Origin: Chinchilla lanigera
Taxonomy: Eukaryota > Chordata > Mammalia > Rodentia > Chinchillidae
Direction of reading: 5' to 3'
Length of the DNA: 64,000 bases
Assembly: GCF_000276665.1 (NCBI RefSeq)
Contig: NW_004955446.1
Location: 9,284,818-9,348,817, forward strand
Below the pieces are notes generated by a model that did not search any database, was not told the DNA's origin, and saw nothing but the letters and a program-made list of their open reading frames with translations. Shown here one piece after another: positions 10,836 through 23,511 of this stretch (positions are counted from its first letter, which is position 1; every line of letters begins with the position of its first letter). Made by a program: the position numbers and the translations under genes.

Positions 10836-12884
10836 TAACACAGATTTGATTTCATTACTCACAAAAGAACACCATTACAAAAAAGAGAAAGCTTAATGGG
10901 AAATTTGAAAATGTAGGTGAAAGTGCTCTAAACTTGCTCTAGCTTGTCTCTGGTTTGGTATGTAAGTGAACACTGGACAGGAGACTGACCAGCGATGGAG
11001 ACCACTTTGAGGCAGCACTGAGCAGGCTTTAAAACTAACCAATTGGTTTTTCATGTTTACTTGCAAGTCTGTCCAAGGCCTAGGCCCCTTGTCTGGAGAT
11101 GGGCAGTGGACTCAGTAAATGAACCCCTATGAGTCACTGGTCCTGGCTGGGGGTTGTGAAGCCGTGACACCTCAGAGGGCAACACAAGGCCACAGCTAGG
11201 GACACCTGGCTCTGACCCCAGTGAACTAGATAAAGACTGTAGCTGCAAGAATCTCACTCCTGAGGTGAAGGCCTTCCTGGAGATTACATAGTTCTCCTAA
11301 ATTAACATAATGTATTACTTGGAGAAGTCCTTGAACAGACTCCCAAGGTCCTGCTCAGATTCCTGTGCTTTCTTTGGTATCCCTCTTCCTTGTTTGAAAG
11401 TCAAATAAATATGGGCTGCCCAGAGAAGTTTTTTTGTCTCAGCCCCCAGAGAATCTCAAATTCTGCTAGAGAGTTTTGATCCTTCTGGAGCCCTAAAACT
11501 CAAACCATTTGGCTCTTTCATTTAAGCCTTCACCATCCACTCACTGGGGAGATTGTAGGCCTGATCAGTGCACAGTAACTAAGTGACAATATTAACCTTG
11601 TGCATGGATACTACACATCTGTTCAGTCCATCAGATCAGACAAACCATCTAAAATATGCAAAACCATAATGACCCCAAGTGGTAGATTTATCTGTTTCCT
11701 TGTGAGTGGGTCAGTTTGCTCCTACCTTCATTATTTCATGTGGTCAGAAGATAGCACATCACAAGAGGTGAGGAATGGAAGGTTAGGTGTTACAGCAGTG
11801 AGGTGTGCAGCACTGGCTTAAATTTGGTCCTATAGTTCTCCTTACATTATTCCTTACATGCCTCGTTTTAGGAGTGAGCAATGATACCATTTGAGAATAC
11901 TTGCTTTCCTTTTGAAAATGACTAATCTGAAGTTTACACGTACAACATTTGAAAAAATCAGCTATTTCAGGAGGTTTAGTAGAGTCTCCTCCTTGACCCA
12001 GTTTGAAGCCCTCTGCTGTGTTTCCTATCTCAGTCTGTAAGATTTCAGTTGCTATTAAGCGCCTTCAGCTTAATGTGCTCTAGAGGCCAAAGCCCAGTAT
12101 CTGGTCCCCAGCAAGTGACAGAAAGATCTAAGTTGTTCAAGTTGTCCTGAGTGTAAGCAGTATCTCACTTTCTCAGAAGGCAACCAGGTTTGAGCCCTGC
12201 CTTCTAAGTGTGAGCTTATCCTTATACAGCTAGCGAATAAATTTCTGTGAACTTGTGCTCTACACCTCTATTTATACATCCACATGTTTTCTGCTTCCTT
12301 TAAGATAACAAAAATCTGCAGCTGAATTCACAAATTGCTTAAATGACCTCATTTAGTCTTTCTGCTTCTTCCTATTCTTTAAGATTGCATTGAAAGAGTT
12401 AAAATGGGGAGACAGGAGGAAATGCTGGTGGAAATTTCATTTCTAGTTGAAAATGCAGAAGAATATAAAAGCATTTGGAAGAAAAATTGCCTTCCAAATG
12501 ATGGCAAAATGGCCAATGCTGTCTTATACATCATTTTATATAGACCTGATTTTGAATTCTGGTTTAAAAATAAGGAAGACTTAGAACCAATTTATTTCAA
12601 AAAGATCTTTACAACACTGGTGTTGTTTTAAGTTTTTCATATCACTGAGGTGAGCTATCTCAACTACTGCTCCTACCCAGGTATGGTCTGTGGACCAGCA
12701 GCTCCAGCCTGAGAGAGAAGTTCCCACGAGGAGAGACTGCATTTTTACAAACTGCACCATCGTACGTCCTAGGCACCTTAAAGTTTGAGAAGAACTGGTT
12801 TAAGTACTTTGTTACCTGTTATCTTCATTATCCAGTCATCTTCTTTCCAACTGAATTATTCTTTTTGCCCAATGCAATTGCTCC

Positions 12885-13385
12885 CTGCTCCACTGCCCAC
12901 ATTTATCTTGGCCATCAAGGCTCAGCACAGTCTCTGGAAACTTTTTCTAGTCTTGCGTGACGCCCCATGCACATTCACTCTCTCCACCCAGACTGGGACG
13001 TTTCATTCATCATGTTCATGTGAGTGCTATAGGCTCCCAAGTCACTCGCCTTTTCTTATTCTCTGGAAGGCTCTCTTTCCCTTGCCGCTGCGCATGCTGA
13101 TATCCTGCCAAACCTACTAGGACCATGTCAATGGTATATCCTTTGTGAAGCTTTTCCACAAACGGAAGGGGTGCTCACTTCCTTCGAACTCTTGTAGTGC
13201 TTTAAAGCTCTTTCATGGTATTGTTTTAATTATACCTTGCTTTATTCACAGAGTGCTTATCTGAGCTCCAACCTCCTGCTCCATATTGTGAGCTCTTTGA
13301 AACAATGGCTATATTTAACTGTAATTCTCCTGGAGCTACTAGTTCAGTACCTTGCACACAATGGGAAGCCATTCATTAAATTCTC
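12885..13385 (+). repeat. LINE-2 (L2) 3' fragment
   Basis: 'tgtgagctctttgaaacaatggctatatttaactgtaattc' and 'cagtaccttgcacacaatggg' follow the L2 3' end. Upstream text ('tttatcttggccatcaaggctcagc', 'cttccttcgaactcttgtagtgc') also fits. Confidence 0.7.
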
Positions 13386-13685
13386 AGGCACTATAACTGC
13401 ATGAAAATAGTCATAGACTAGGCTTTACATCTAAGAACGATAATGCTGATTCTCATCAGTACATATTGTGAGCTGGGCTTCTAATAGCTGAAGAACATGC
13501 CACTATTCAGTTACCTTTTTGAATTATTGCTTCAGTGGCCAAGGACAAGAATAAACTTTCAGGCTTTAGAACACCATAAGGCTATGAATCCCAGTAAGCA
13601 GTTAATTTGTGGCTTATCTTAATTGATGTGGGGTGCTGACCAGGAAAACCATACCAATGAATGAATCTTGATTCTGCTACTCTTT

Positions 13686-13787
13686 TTTGTTTGTTTGTTT
13701 TTGGTTTTTTTCCAGTACTGGGAATTGAACTTATGACCTTGCACTTGCCAGGCAGGTGCTGTGCCGCTGAGCTAAATCCCCAGCCCC
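13686..13787 (-). mobile_element. Young ID-type SINE with target-site duplication
   Basis: Reverse-complement copy: T-rich tail at the left, tRNA-like head at the right. It is flanked by TGATtCTGCTACTCTTT / TGATaCTGCTACTCTTT (one difference) at about 13669 and 13788. Confidence 0.93.
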
Positions 13788-14134
13788 TGATACTGCTACT
13801 CTTTAGGTTCCCCAAGTTCAGCAAGTAATTTGAGCCCTCTAAGCCTCAGATTTTTATTTAATAAACAGGACATAGGAAGCATTTAGCATGGTGCCTGGAA
13901 CATGAAAAACATGTAACAAACAGTAAATATTTTGATGCTAACAAAGTAATGGTGACAATCATGAGTGAATGAATGGGACTGTGTACTTTATTATTATTAT
14001 AATAAAATCATTTGAACTACCAGGTCCTGAAATAGTATCTGAATCTGCAATATTTAATGTTCATCTTCTATGCTGGGCAGAAGTGGGCAGACCTGATTCC
14101 CTATGATCTATTTCTTACATGCAGTTGGAGGACT

Positions 14135-14475
14135 GTAATAGTCAGTCATCTGTCTGACTGGATACCCAGCTCATAAGGAGAAAAGGTGTACTTTGGCCCA
14201 CAGCTTTAGAGGCCTCAGTTCATGTTGCTCTTGGCCTGCGGCATGGCCACACATCATGACAGAGTGTGTATGGCAGAGAAAAACGGCTTATCTCCTGTCT
14301 GGAGAGCAAAAGAAGAGAGAGAGGATAGGGCCCTCCAAATGTCTTTCAAATGACACCCCCAGTGACCCACAGACCTCATCCCAGACCACATCTCTTAAAG
14401 GTTCCACCACCTTTCACTGAAGCAGAGGGCCAAACTTTAACACAGAGAACTTCGGGATGATTATTTAAACCATAG
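14135..14475 (-). mobile_element. Probable MaLR (MST/ORR-like) LTR
   Basis: The 'ctcataaggagaaaaggtgtactttggcccacagctttagaggcctcagt' opening and 'cttaaaggttccaccacctt' interior fit antisense MaLR LTRs. Confidence 0.55.
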
Positions 14476-15244
14476 CAAGAACAGAATCATCCCAACGTGC
14501 CACAGTGCTCTTAACCCCAATATGGAAAAGCAATGATTTTCTTATTTTTCTCCCGCATCATTTAACTAGTTCTCTAAATAGTTTATTACCTTTGAATTAA
14601 ATACTACTTGAAATAGCACCTACAGTTTCCAACATTAAAGATGAATCTGTATGAAATAAAATAAATTTTAAAAGTTTATCGTCATCCTTCTGAACACTGA
14701 AAAGTGATGGGAAGGTAGGAGCAAAATAATTAGAATATAATGTTATCAACCACCTACTGTCTACTTGTGATGTTGTCATGGTGATGAAGGAGCCAGTTCA
14801 TATAGTACAGTCCTTTTCTTTCTTGTTTAGCAGTTTCTGTCACCTGTCATGGTGGGAAAAGCAGCAAACCTGTTATCCTAGCAATTTGAACATAAAATTC
14901 TTGATTAAATTGATGGATTTCCACCTTCAAGAATCATCTAGCCTTGTTCAGGACTTCTTTCTTTGCCATCTCAGTTTTTAAATAATTTTCCTTCCCTTTC
15001 TGTCTTCTGACTTGTTCCATACTTTGTCCTCAGATCTTTGGTAAACTAAATAATCTCATCTTTCATATTTATTACTACCTTCTGACTAAATTTCCAACTA
15101 AGTATATTATTTAATATTTCCCATGAAATCAGTGCCTCCACTTCCCTCTGGCTGTCTTTGTTTCTTGTGTTTAAACCCATGCAACTGAAAGAAGAGATTC
15201 AGATTATTTTTTGCTGACAAGTTGCACCAAGGAGTGTCTCAGAT

Positions 15245-15442
15245 TAGCTGGGTGCCACAGCGAACACTTGTGATCCTTGCACTTGGGAGGCTGAGACAGG
15301 AGGAGCTCAAATTCAAGTCAACTGGGCAACTTCCACCCTGTCTCAAAAATAAATGAATAGATTGGCAGGGCTGTAGCTGTAGCTCTGTATTGGAATGCTT
15401 GCCTGACATGCCAGGGGTCCGGGGTTCAATTTCAGTCCTGAA
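15245..15442 (+). mobile_element. B1+ID dimeric SINE (diverged)
   Basis: A B1 half ('tgcacttgggaggctgagacaggagg...cctgtctcaaaa') is followed by an ID half ('ggctgtagctgtagctctgtat...gccaggggtccggggttcaat'). Confidence 0.8.
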
Positions 15443-16084
15443 AAATATTCTCAAAAATTTTCATTGCCATTGGAGAGGGGCAGAAGTTTATAAGAACAGC
15501 AAAGCAAATGCACTCTTGTTGGGTTTAAGTAGAGGAATAGAAAATTCTGCGGGGCTCTAGGAAGCTTACCTCCCATTTCTGCACAGTGTCCCTTTTGTCT
15601 TTGGTGGGCGCTGTTCTCCCTTTCTCAGACCGCGTGATCCGGATCCAGGTGGTCCCCGCTGGAGCCATGTTCTGTGAGTCCAGTATGAGACACGCCGTTC
15701 CAGCTGGGGTGGCCAGGCAGGTACGATGGAACCTGGAGGTGTGGGCATCTTTCCCTGCAGTCACCAGGAGAAAGTAGCTGCTCATAAAACCACTAGAGAG
15801 AAGCAGAGATGAGCATCTGACTAAAACCTTTCGACCTGTCGGGCTCAAAGCACAGCCGGAAATTCCGTGGGTCCCCAGGTTTCCGACTTCAACCATACTG
15901 AGTTTGTTTGCGTCCCTGTGAGCTGACTCCTCCTGTCTGGAACAAGTAGCTTTGATCCATTCATAGCGTTTTGGTCGTGAGGTTAAAGAGAAAACTGAAG
16001 ACTTCTAAACTCCCCATGTGGCTTCTATTATATAGAGATGCTAAGAGAGTTTGACTTTATGCTGTTTACCTAGACTTGTAAACA
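15443..16084. other. Unclassified, locally CpG-containing sequence
   Basis: The interval 15590-15900 is richer in GC and CpG than its surroundings and carries a 123-codon minus-strand frame (15525-15896). No conserved motif was recognised. It could be a piece of a decayed processed pseudogene or an old LTR. Confidence 0.35.
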
Positions 16085-16300
16085 ACGAATACAGTGGTTA
16101 AAGCAAGAGCTTTGGAAACAAAAAAAATACTTTTCCTCAAATTCTACTTCTGTAGTTGTGTAGCCTTGAGTGTATTCCTTAACCTCTCTGGTTCTCAGTT
16201 TGTGGCTTCTTTATGTGTAAATGTACTTGTAAGGACGTAGAGATTAAGGGTAGCACTGTAATTCTGTTAGGGGCTTAGTATGTGAACAAGACTGGAACGG
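16085..16300 (+). repeat. MIR SINE
   Basis: 'acagtggttaaagcaagagctttgg', 'gtagttgtgtagccttgagtgtattccttaacctctctggttctcagtttg' follow MIR. Confidence 0.75.
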
Positions 16301-16421
16301 GCTGTGACATTTTGGGAGCACATGAGAGGAAATACATAGTGCCAGTGGGTGGGGGGATCTGCAGGCTCACACCATGGGAAGGGCCACAGTAGTGACCCCA
16401 GTATAGAGTCCAGTTTAGAAC

Positions 16422-16590
16422 TCTTTTTTTGTTGTTGTTGTTTGTTTGGTTTTTTGAGGCAGGGTCTTGCTGTATAGTTAAGGCTGCTCTTGAACTAACT
16501 ATATAGTCCAGGCTGGCCTCAAATTTGTGGCAATCCTCCTGCCTCAGCCTCCTGAGTGCTGGGATTACAGGTGTGTGCCACCACGCCTGG
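16422..16590 (-). mobile_element. B1-type SINE with target-site duplication
   Basis: Antisense B1 with a T-rich tail at the left and 'gctgggattacaggtgtgtgccacc' at the right. It is flanked by CCAGTTTAgAAC / CCAGTTTAtAAC (16410-16421 and 16591-16602). Confidence 0.93.
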
Positions 16591-17039
16591 CCAGTTTATA
16601 ACCTTTGTGGTCACAGGTAGTGTGCTCTGTAGAAGTCTACAGCCAGAGTTATCCTGCAACCTAAATCAAACAGCGCCATTCTCCTTTTGAAAATCCTTCA
16701 ACAACAACAAAAAAGAAGAAAATCCTTCAACAGCAACCCATTTTCTAAATCTCTGAATAGTAGAAATAAAACTCTTTAGGAGCTACTGCAAGCCTGCGTG
16801 TGTCTTTGGGCAAACTTCATACAGAGCTATGGGGTGGACTGGCAAGGAAAGCTCTTTGTATCAGATGCAGAAACTGTGTGTGTACTGGGTCCTGACCCAC
16901 GCCTGCCTGGAGCTCTTGTCTCTTCCCCTCTGCGCATGCTTACCTATCTCCTCCCTGGGGGAGTGGGTCTTTTCTACCTCCTCATATGTCCAGCAGCTTT
17001 CTTTCCTTTGCATCTGCTTTCCATATCTCTCTGTTGGAA

Positions 17040-17235
17040 GCTTTCTCCCTTCTTTGGACCTGGCAGATGCTACATTTGTGCCAGGTGTGAGCAATGCCCC
17101 TGGGAGCCCTTCCTGACCACATCTGAGGTCAGCACCCCCTTAAAACTGTGTACATCCCCTTCTCATGTTATTTCTCGGATAACTGCTTACTGAGTTGCTC
17201 TGTTGCATCTCTAGGCCACTGGGTCTCAATACTTG
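17040..17235 (+). repeat. Possible L2 fragment
   Basis: 'cccttcctgaccacatctgaggtcagcaccccc' resembles L2. Short. Confidence 0.45.
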
Positions 17236-17334
17236 TAGGAATCACACTTAGGGCTCTAACTAAAAATGTAAAATTTGGGTAATTCAGTCCCAGGGTTCTA
17301 CTTGATTTAGTCTGGGCATCTTTTTTTAAGTAGA

Positions 17335-17530
17335 GGGCATGAGCACTTAGCCCAGACCTCCAGGTTTCAGTCATGGCTCTGCCATTTCCTAACGGTGTGA
17401 CCTTGGGCATGGTGATTCATTTGTTCATCTGTGAAATGGGGATTATAATAATATAACAAATATAGGGTTGTTCTGAGAATGAAATTATAACCTATGTAAA
17501 GCACTTAGTTCAGGGGCTGGTAAATATCAC
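17335..17530 (+). repeat. MIR SINE, near full length
   Basis: 'tcatggctctgccatttcctaacggtgtgaccttgggca', 'catctgtgaaatggggattataataata', 'agggttgttctgagaatgaaatt' and 'gtaaagcacttagttcaggggctgg'. One of the best MIR copies in the window. Confidence 0.9.
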
Positions 17531-17944
17531 GCCTGTAATACTTGTTAGTTGTTAATACTGAGATGGCTTTGATCTAGGGAGTTGCCTGACCACCCCTGAG
17601 AGGCGCAGAGGATGTTTCAAGGCAAGCAGCCAGGTCTGCTTTGCTCACTTAACTCCTCAGAACCCAGCACTGGGCGTGGTGCTCAGGAGTCACTCGATCG
17701 TCTCTTCTCTGACTCCACTGAGCAGTCATTTTCTGGACGAGGCCTTTGGTACCGCCTCCTAAATTACTGTGTACCTCATACGAATCACTGTTTTTTGGTC
17801 TAAGTCTTGTTATCACCTAAGTCAGAATCCTTTCTCAGATAGTTTTAAACACTCCCCTTGTTAATGGTGTCACATTTAATTAGTGTTCATTGATGAGGCA
17901 TGAATTGAACTATCCAGTTATTCTCCATTGCGTTCCAACAGGCT

Positions 17945-18090
17945 TGTACATTCATTTAATCCTTGGGTCATCCTTTGAGGCAAGGATTACCTTGTTTACA
18001 GGCAAGGAGCAGAGGGAGGGAGGGCAAGTTGGTTAAGAGCGTGCAGGTTACAGGGAGAGATGGGACTTGAACCCAGACCCATGATGCTGG
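17945..18090 (-). repeat. MIR SINE fragment
   Basis: Antisense MIR ending in 'agatgggacttgaacccagaccc'. Confidence 0.65.
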
Positions 18091-19429
18091 GAGGCCCATG
18101 GAGTGCTTTTTAGCTGTCATCAAGGGCTGATGTTGGAGCGGGGGAGTAGGGTGATAGAAGTCACTTTGTGTTCTGTCATCTACTTCATTGAGTCCCATAT
18201 GAGGAGTCCATAGACATCAACTGTGATGTCATCTAGGATGTTGTTACAATTACCTCCGGGTAATTGCCACCAGAAAGGACTCCTTTGGTCAGTCATTCTG
18301 GGACACATTGGCCCATTTTCACCAAGAACTGCTCCTGCAGGCTCACCATAATGCCCGCGTGTGCGGGAGAATGCCGGCACCTCCCAATGCCCCTCCTTTC
18401 CTTTCTATGTAGTGGGAGGGGTTCTAGCCTGGCACCGTGCAGCTCCTCTCGCAGATAGATGTGGCCAGGCAACTACTTTCCAGCCAATTGGATCTGAGAA
18501 GTACAGTGTGCAATTTCTGGGCCAGGCCTCTAAAGAGAAGACTGGATTTCCCTTTCTCGTTTTCTTCTTGTTGGTCAGATGGTGAGAGGTGTGAGATGGG
18601 AAGTGTGCACTGAAGCTTGGCCTCTTGACAACTTCGAGGAACAGAGCTACGATATCAGCTTGGATTGCACAGGAATGAAACATGTTTAGCTGTTTAAACC
18701 ATTCTCTTGGTGTTCTGTGTTATAACATGTAAGTGTAAGCAAGACATCAAGGTAAATCCTAATGCTTTTGGTAAATCGCAATGCTTACCTCAACCTCCCT
18801 ATCAATATCCTTTTTTCTGCTTGCACTGGCCCTTTCGTGTTCCTGTTACCAGGTGTAGCTCTTAGCTCTTTTCTTGCCAAATGCTCCCAGCTTCAGTTGT
18901 CCCCACTGAGAATGCCCTTCTTCCCGCTCTCCATACAATTCAGTGCTCTGGACTCCACTCGTGTTGCTGTGTGGCTGAGGCTGAGCCCACGTATAGTAAG
19001 GAAACGAGGACTAAGCTGAGACTCAGGCAAGGTCTAGGGATGCCACGCGCAAGACGAGGGATAGGAGAAGAGCCAAATATCAAATGAAGTCATGAATCAA
19101 ATATATGTTTGCAAGGAGGAGCCAGGGAACAGGAGGAAATGGAGGTCAGTACAGAACTGGACTCAAAAGCCAGGCAGATACCTAAAAACAGAGATAAAGG
19201 AGAATCTGGAATTAAAATGCTGCAGGGGATGAAAGTGACGTGTGCAGTTGGGAGAGGGAAAACAGACACAGGAGAAACTTTGGGACGAAGGGGAAATTGT
19301 CTCACATAGAAAGCACCTCAGAGCTTCCCTTTTGTAGCAGGAACCCACTGCTGCCCGGCACAGAGATCCACCTAGAGTTCAGGGGGTTGGCTCACAGGTC
19401 CTGATCTGGCCTCTGGGAACTACCCATGT
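18091..19429. other. Unclassified sequence
   Basis: The part at about 18430-18700 ('gatgtggccaggcaactactttccagccaattgg...') resembles old mammalian LTR-like repeats but could not be assigned. The rest is unremarkable. Confidence 0.35.
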
Positions 19430-20672
19430 ATTACTGTTGATACATTGTGTCAACTTGAGAAGTTTAGAAGGTTAATGTGGTGGACTGACAACTGGTGGTC
19501 AATTTATAGCACCCAGCTGAACTGAGTAAGTGTGGTGCTGGGTGTGGGAGGCCCACCTGAGGATTATTGCCAGTTGCATAAGAGGCAGAATGGGAGAAGG
19601 AGAAAGGCTGTTGGGAGCTGGTAGAAGCTGTAAGAGGCTATTGGTTCTTTTGGAGGAGCTCGTCATGCTCGCTTTCCTGATTAACTCAGCTGTTTTCATC
19701 CTCCAAGGAGCTCGGGACCTCGCTGGCACTGAGAATAGCTTCGGTTCACTTTGGGGGAGCTCTGATCCTCACTTTGAGCATTGCTTCCTGGCTCCGGAGG
19801 GGAAGATGATGCATTGCCAGTCTCCTGAGAAGCTTGCTGTTGGCTTTCCTGATGGGAACTCAGCCATCTTGATCATCGGAGGAGCTCAGGACCTCACTGT
19901 TGCTGAGGATGGCAGTGGTAATTTTTAGCAGAGCTCTGGTTCTTATTTCGAACATTGCTTCCAGGCTCCAGTGCACATCCCTCAGCCTGCTAGCACAGAT
20001 CCTTTATCCTGCTAGTACAGACTTTCTAGTTTCCACCACTGACCTTTGGGCCTTCGCAGTGCAGATTCATGAAACAGGCCTGCATGAGATGCTGTTAGGT
20101 GTTCTAGGCCTCCAGCTGGACTCGTGGGAGGCATTGTTATGGGCTCTAGGTATTCAGCTGGACTCATGCAGGACATTAGCATGGGATCCAGGCCCTCAGC
20201 TGGATTCTTTGGTCTCTACTGTGTGGATAGATTTCCTGCACTCTCTTGTATATCATTCTTTGGGTAACTATTATGAATAATCTTATAAAATATGTTCCTG
20301 TATTATATTGTTCCCCTTGGAAAGACCCCAAACCACAATAGTTAACTAAGAGACTCAGCTGGGGGCCAGGGTCCTCACTTTGTAAACATCCTGACATTGT
20401 GTAAAAGGAGGGCACGCAAAAGGTGTGCATGGGAGCCTGCTTACAATATAAGGGAGAAAAAGAGGCTTGCTTTTTCCCGCTTTTGCTCTTGTTGCTTTTG
20501 CTGTCTTCTGCCAGCGTGGACTGTTGAACCTGTGCCCTGCCACCCTACCCTAAAGCCAGCTGATTATGGACTGAAACTTCCACAAACTGTGAGCTAAGTA
20601 AACCTTTCCTTCCTTAATTTTGGGTGTCAGGTATTTTGTCTCAGCAAGGAGAGAAAAGTAAGCAAGACACCA
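19430..20672 (+). mobile_element. Composite LTR-like block with nested tandem repeats
   Basis: The right end (20500-20672) matches the 3' end of MaLR-type LTRs ('gattatggactgaaacttccacaaactgtgagct' and 'ggtgtcaggtattttgtc'). Upstream are a diverged duplication with about 173-bp offset (19671-19797 and 19843-19971) and a 42-bp repeat (20109-20150, 20151-20192 and a partial third). The block is longer than a normal MaLR LTR, so it may be a rodent-specific element or two joined elements. It opens frames of up to 132 codons with no recognisable product. Confidence 0.5.
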
Positions 20673-22039
20673 TGTGAACACTCACTCGGCCTCCCTTCTC
20701 CAAAGGACATTACACCTCCCAGGCTGCTGTTCCTTTTTCCACGGCAGACACAGGAGAGCCAGAGAAGCCCTTGCCCCGTTCTGGATGCAGCTACCTGCTA
20801 CTGTGAGGGGAAGTGAGCCAGGCTAGGAAGCAGCAGTCAACAAGGAGCTCAGCCGTCTCTGCCACTCTGCCTCGGGGTGGCTGAGGCCTGTGTTCCCCGG
20901 CATTTCGGGTAGTTTGTACTCGCTGGTCCCCAGTGTTAGCTGTGCAGAGCAGCAGACAATTTAACCAGTGACGGCTCCCACAACAGCCCTAAGTGGTTGA
21001 TTACGCCCCCTGGCTGCAGTACATCAGCCAGCTCTGGCTTCCCGGTCCTGCAAAACATTCTGTAAGGCAACTAATTTCTTTTTCTTTTCCTTTTGCTTAA
21101 AATAGTAAGAGTAGATTGTATTGTTTGCAACTAAGTATCCTGGCTGATATCACCTACTGTTGTATACTCTTTCATATGTACTGTTATCTCTTGCCTTTAC
21201 AGCTATAGAAAAAGAAAATTGGAGATTGAGACCATGTTTTGTTCCCTTTGAGTCATTTATTGCCTCTTTCACAATGCTGGGTACACAACAGGTTCTCAAA
21301 AATATTTGTTTTATTGAGAAAAAAAGCTCCTTCTGGAGAAGAGAAAATATGAGCTGCATTAATGATCTCCTTGGTGAGCACATAACATGATTCTTTATAT
21401 TGTAAAGGAGTATTAGACAGTTTGTGGGAATGTAAACCTAAACTTACCTAGACATAATTTTTTTTTAATATTTGAAACAGAAGTAACTATACATTTATAA
21501 ATAACTAAATGGGAGTGACAGGATCAAAAATTTTTATTGATGTGAATAGGAAATATAAAATATCTGGAGGTCCCTGGGCTGGTGATTTCGCACTGTGCTT
21601 TTCAGTGATTTAAAAAAGGAAATTTTTCATCAAAGCCAAGATCTGCGGGAACTCATCTGCACGCCCTCTTGTGGTGATTTCTTCCACCTGCAGTGTGGGT
21701 CCCATTGTTCTTGGGCCAGGGTGTGGGAGGCCTCCCCTTTGGGCTGAGGGCCCCCCAGGGAGGAAAGAGAAGGACCTTGTGTGGCAGTGATAAAAGATTC
21801 AGTGAAAGTCCACTAATCCAAAGGAAGCGGGGGTGGGGGGGGTGAGGAAGACAGAGGCCTAGGTGGGTGCCTGAGGGAAGAGGGAGAAAGCGGGAGGGAG
21901 GAAGAAGGTAATAGTGATCAGTCCCTAAAAGGTCCAAGACCACGTTGTAAAGGAGACCCTTGTGCCTACTTGGTGCCACTGATTCTCATTTACACAAAAA
22001 TAACAAAGGGCCAGGGTGGAGGGTAGTCCCAGTGTTACA
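20673..22039. other. Unclassified sequence up to the assembly gap
   Basis: No recognised exon. Sequence becomes purine-rich and G-rich close to the gap (21800-21910). Confidence 0.5.
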
Positions 22040-22719
22040 NNNNNNNNNNNNNNNNNNNNNNNNNNNNNNNNNNNNNNNNNNNNNNNNNNNNNNNNNNNNN
22101 NNNNNNNNNNNNNNNNNNNNNNNNNNNNNNNNNNNNNNNNNNNNNNNNNNNNNNNNNNNNNNNNNNNNNNNNNNNNNNNNNNNNNNNNNNNNNNNNNNNN
22201 NNNNNNNNNNNNNNNNNNNNNNNNNNNNNNNNNNNNNNNNNNNNNNNNNNNNNNNNNNNNNNNNNNNNNNNNNNNNNNNNNNNNNNNNNNNNNNNNNNNN
22301 NNNNNNNNNNNNNNNNNNNNNNNNNNNNNNNNNNNNNNNNNNNNNNNNNNNNNNNNNNNNNNNNNNNNNNNNNNNNNNNNNNNNNNNNNNNNNNNNNNNN
22401 NNNNNNNNNNNNNNNNNNNNNNNNNNNNNNNNNNNNNNNNNNNNNNNNNNNNNNNNNNNNNNNNNNNNNNNNNNNNNNNNNNNNNNNNNNNNNNNNNNNN
22501 NNNNNNNNNNNNNNNNNNNNNNNNNNNNNNNNNNNNNNNNNNNNNNNNNNNNNNNNNNNNNNNNNNNNNNNNNNNNNNNNNNNNNNNNNNNNNNNNNNNN
22601 NNNNNNNNNNNNNNNNNNNNNNNNNNNNNNNNNNNNNNNNNNNNNNNNNNNNNNNNNNNNNNNNNNNNNNNNNNNNNNNNNNNNNNNNNNNNNNNNNNNN
22701 NNNNNNNNNNNNNNNNNNN
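22040..22719. other. Assembly gap (680 N)
   Basis: A continuous run of N. Open frames reported across it are artefacts. Flanking sequence is GC-rich and purine-rich on the left (G-runs near 21830), which may explain why it was not assembled. Confidence 1.
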
Positions 22720-23423
22720 CAGGGTGCCGGGGCAGAACAAGGACTCTTTAAGCCTGACTTCTCTTCCTCAGAAAGAAATCATCTTCAAAAAACAGACTTG
22801 CTCCCGAACCACATAAAACACAGCCCCCATCCCCCTCCCTCTCCGCCGAGGAAAGATGTGATTTTCGCTGCTCTTGGTCTCATTCATCCTTGACGCAATG
22901 GCACCCAGGGGAATTCTGGTCGCCAAGAACATTAGAAGAGACACAGCATTTTTCTTGGGCGGCTCAAGGTCACTCTCTGTAACGTCAGAGGAGGTAGCTC
23001 CTTAGGATCGTGGAACGGAACAGTGACAATTATGTTTCCCAGCAGATGTCTGTGCCCTTAATCTGCCCGCTGTGAGTGAAACACCAAAGCAGACATGTTA
23101 GTTCTAGGAGGTGATTTCCGGGTCCTCCACTTTGATTAGGATGCGTCTGTCAGGGAGCAGCGAGCTCAGGGTTTATCAGTAGAAATTCCCCCCTTCTCCC
23201 TTCAGCACAAAGGGGATAAAATAAGAGCAACAGGCAGAGAAAAGAGCTGAGAAGGAGGAGTAGAGAAGCTGAGGGAGGGAAGGCAGGGAGGAGGAGAGGT
23301 GGAGGGCGCTCAGCAGGATTCCTAGCTCTCCTGAGGCCGGAGTCTCATCAGAAGAGCAGTTGAGGTGGCAGCAGAGAGGGCTGGAGGGAGGGCTCCGCAC
23401 GTCACCTTCAGGAGGAGGAAAGA

Positions 23424-23511
23424 GGGTTGAGATAGCTCAGGGGCACAGCGCCTGCCTGGCAAGCGTGAGGTCCTGAGTCTGATTCCTGGTGCAAAAAAAA
23501 AAAAAAAAAAA
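23424..23511 (+). mobile_element. ID-type tRNA-derived SINE
   Basis: A tRNA-like head with A-box 'tagctcaggggcac' and a B-box-like 'gagtctgattcc', ending in a pure A tract. It is slightly diverged at its 5' end compared with the younger copies in this window. Confidence 0.85.

Larger units (their letters stand above)
8276..12884. other. Intergenic sequence, repeat-poor to the eye
   Basis: About 4.6 kb with no confidently recognised SINE or LTR. The tandem duplications at 10554 and 10766 are the only structure noted. A 75-codon frame (12404-12631) starts in purine-rich sequence and shows no known domain. Confidence 0.45.

Noticed and set aside
12404..12631. 75-codon frame with charged, protein-like composition
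   Set aside because: Short, with no splice context or recognised family. Its lysine and glutamate content follows from purine-rich DNA.
19530..20280. 132- and 126-codon frames
   Set aside because: They lie inside the repeat-in-repeat LTR-like block and reflect its duplicated units.
21925..22751. Long open frames of 263-271 codons
   Set aside because: They run through the N gap. The residues are undetermined, so the frames are artefacts.
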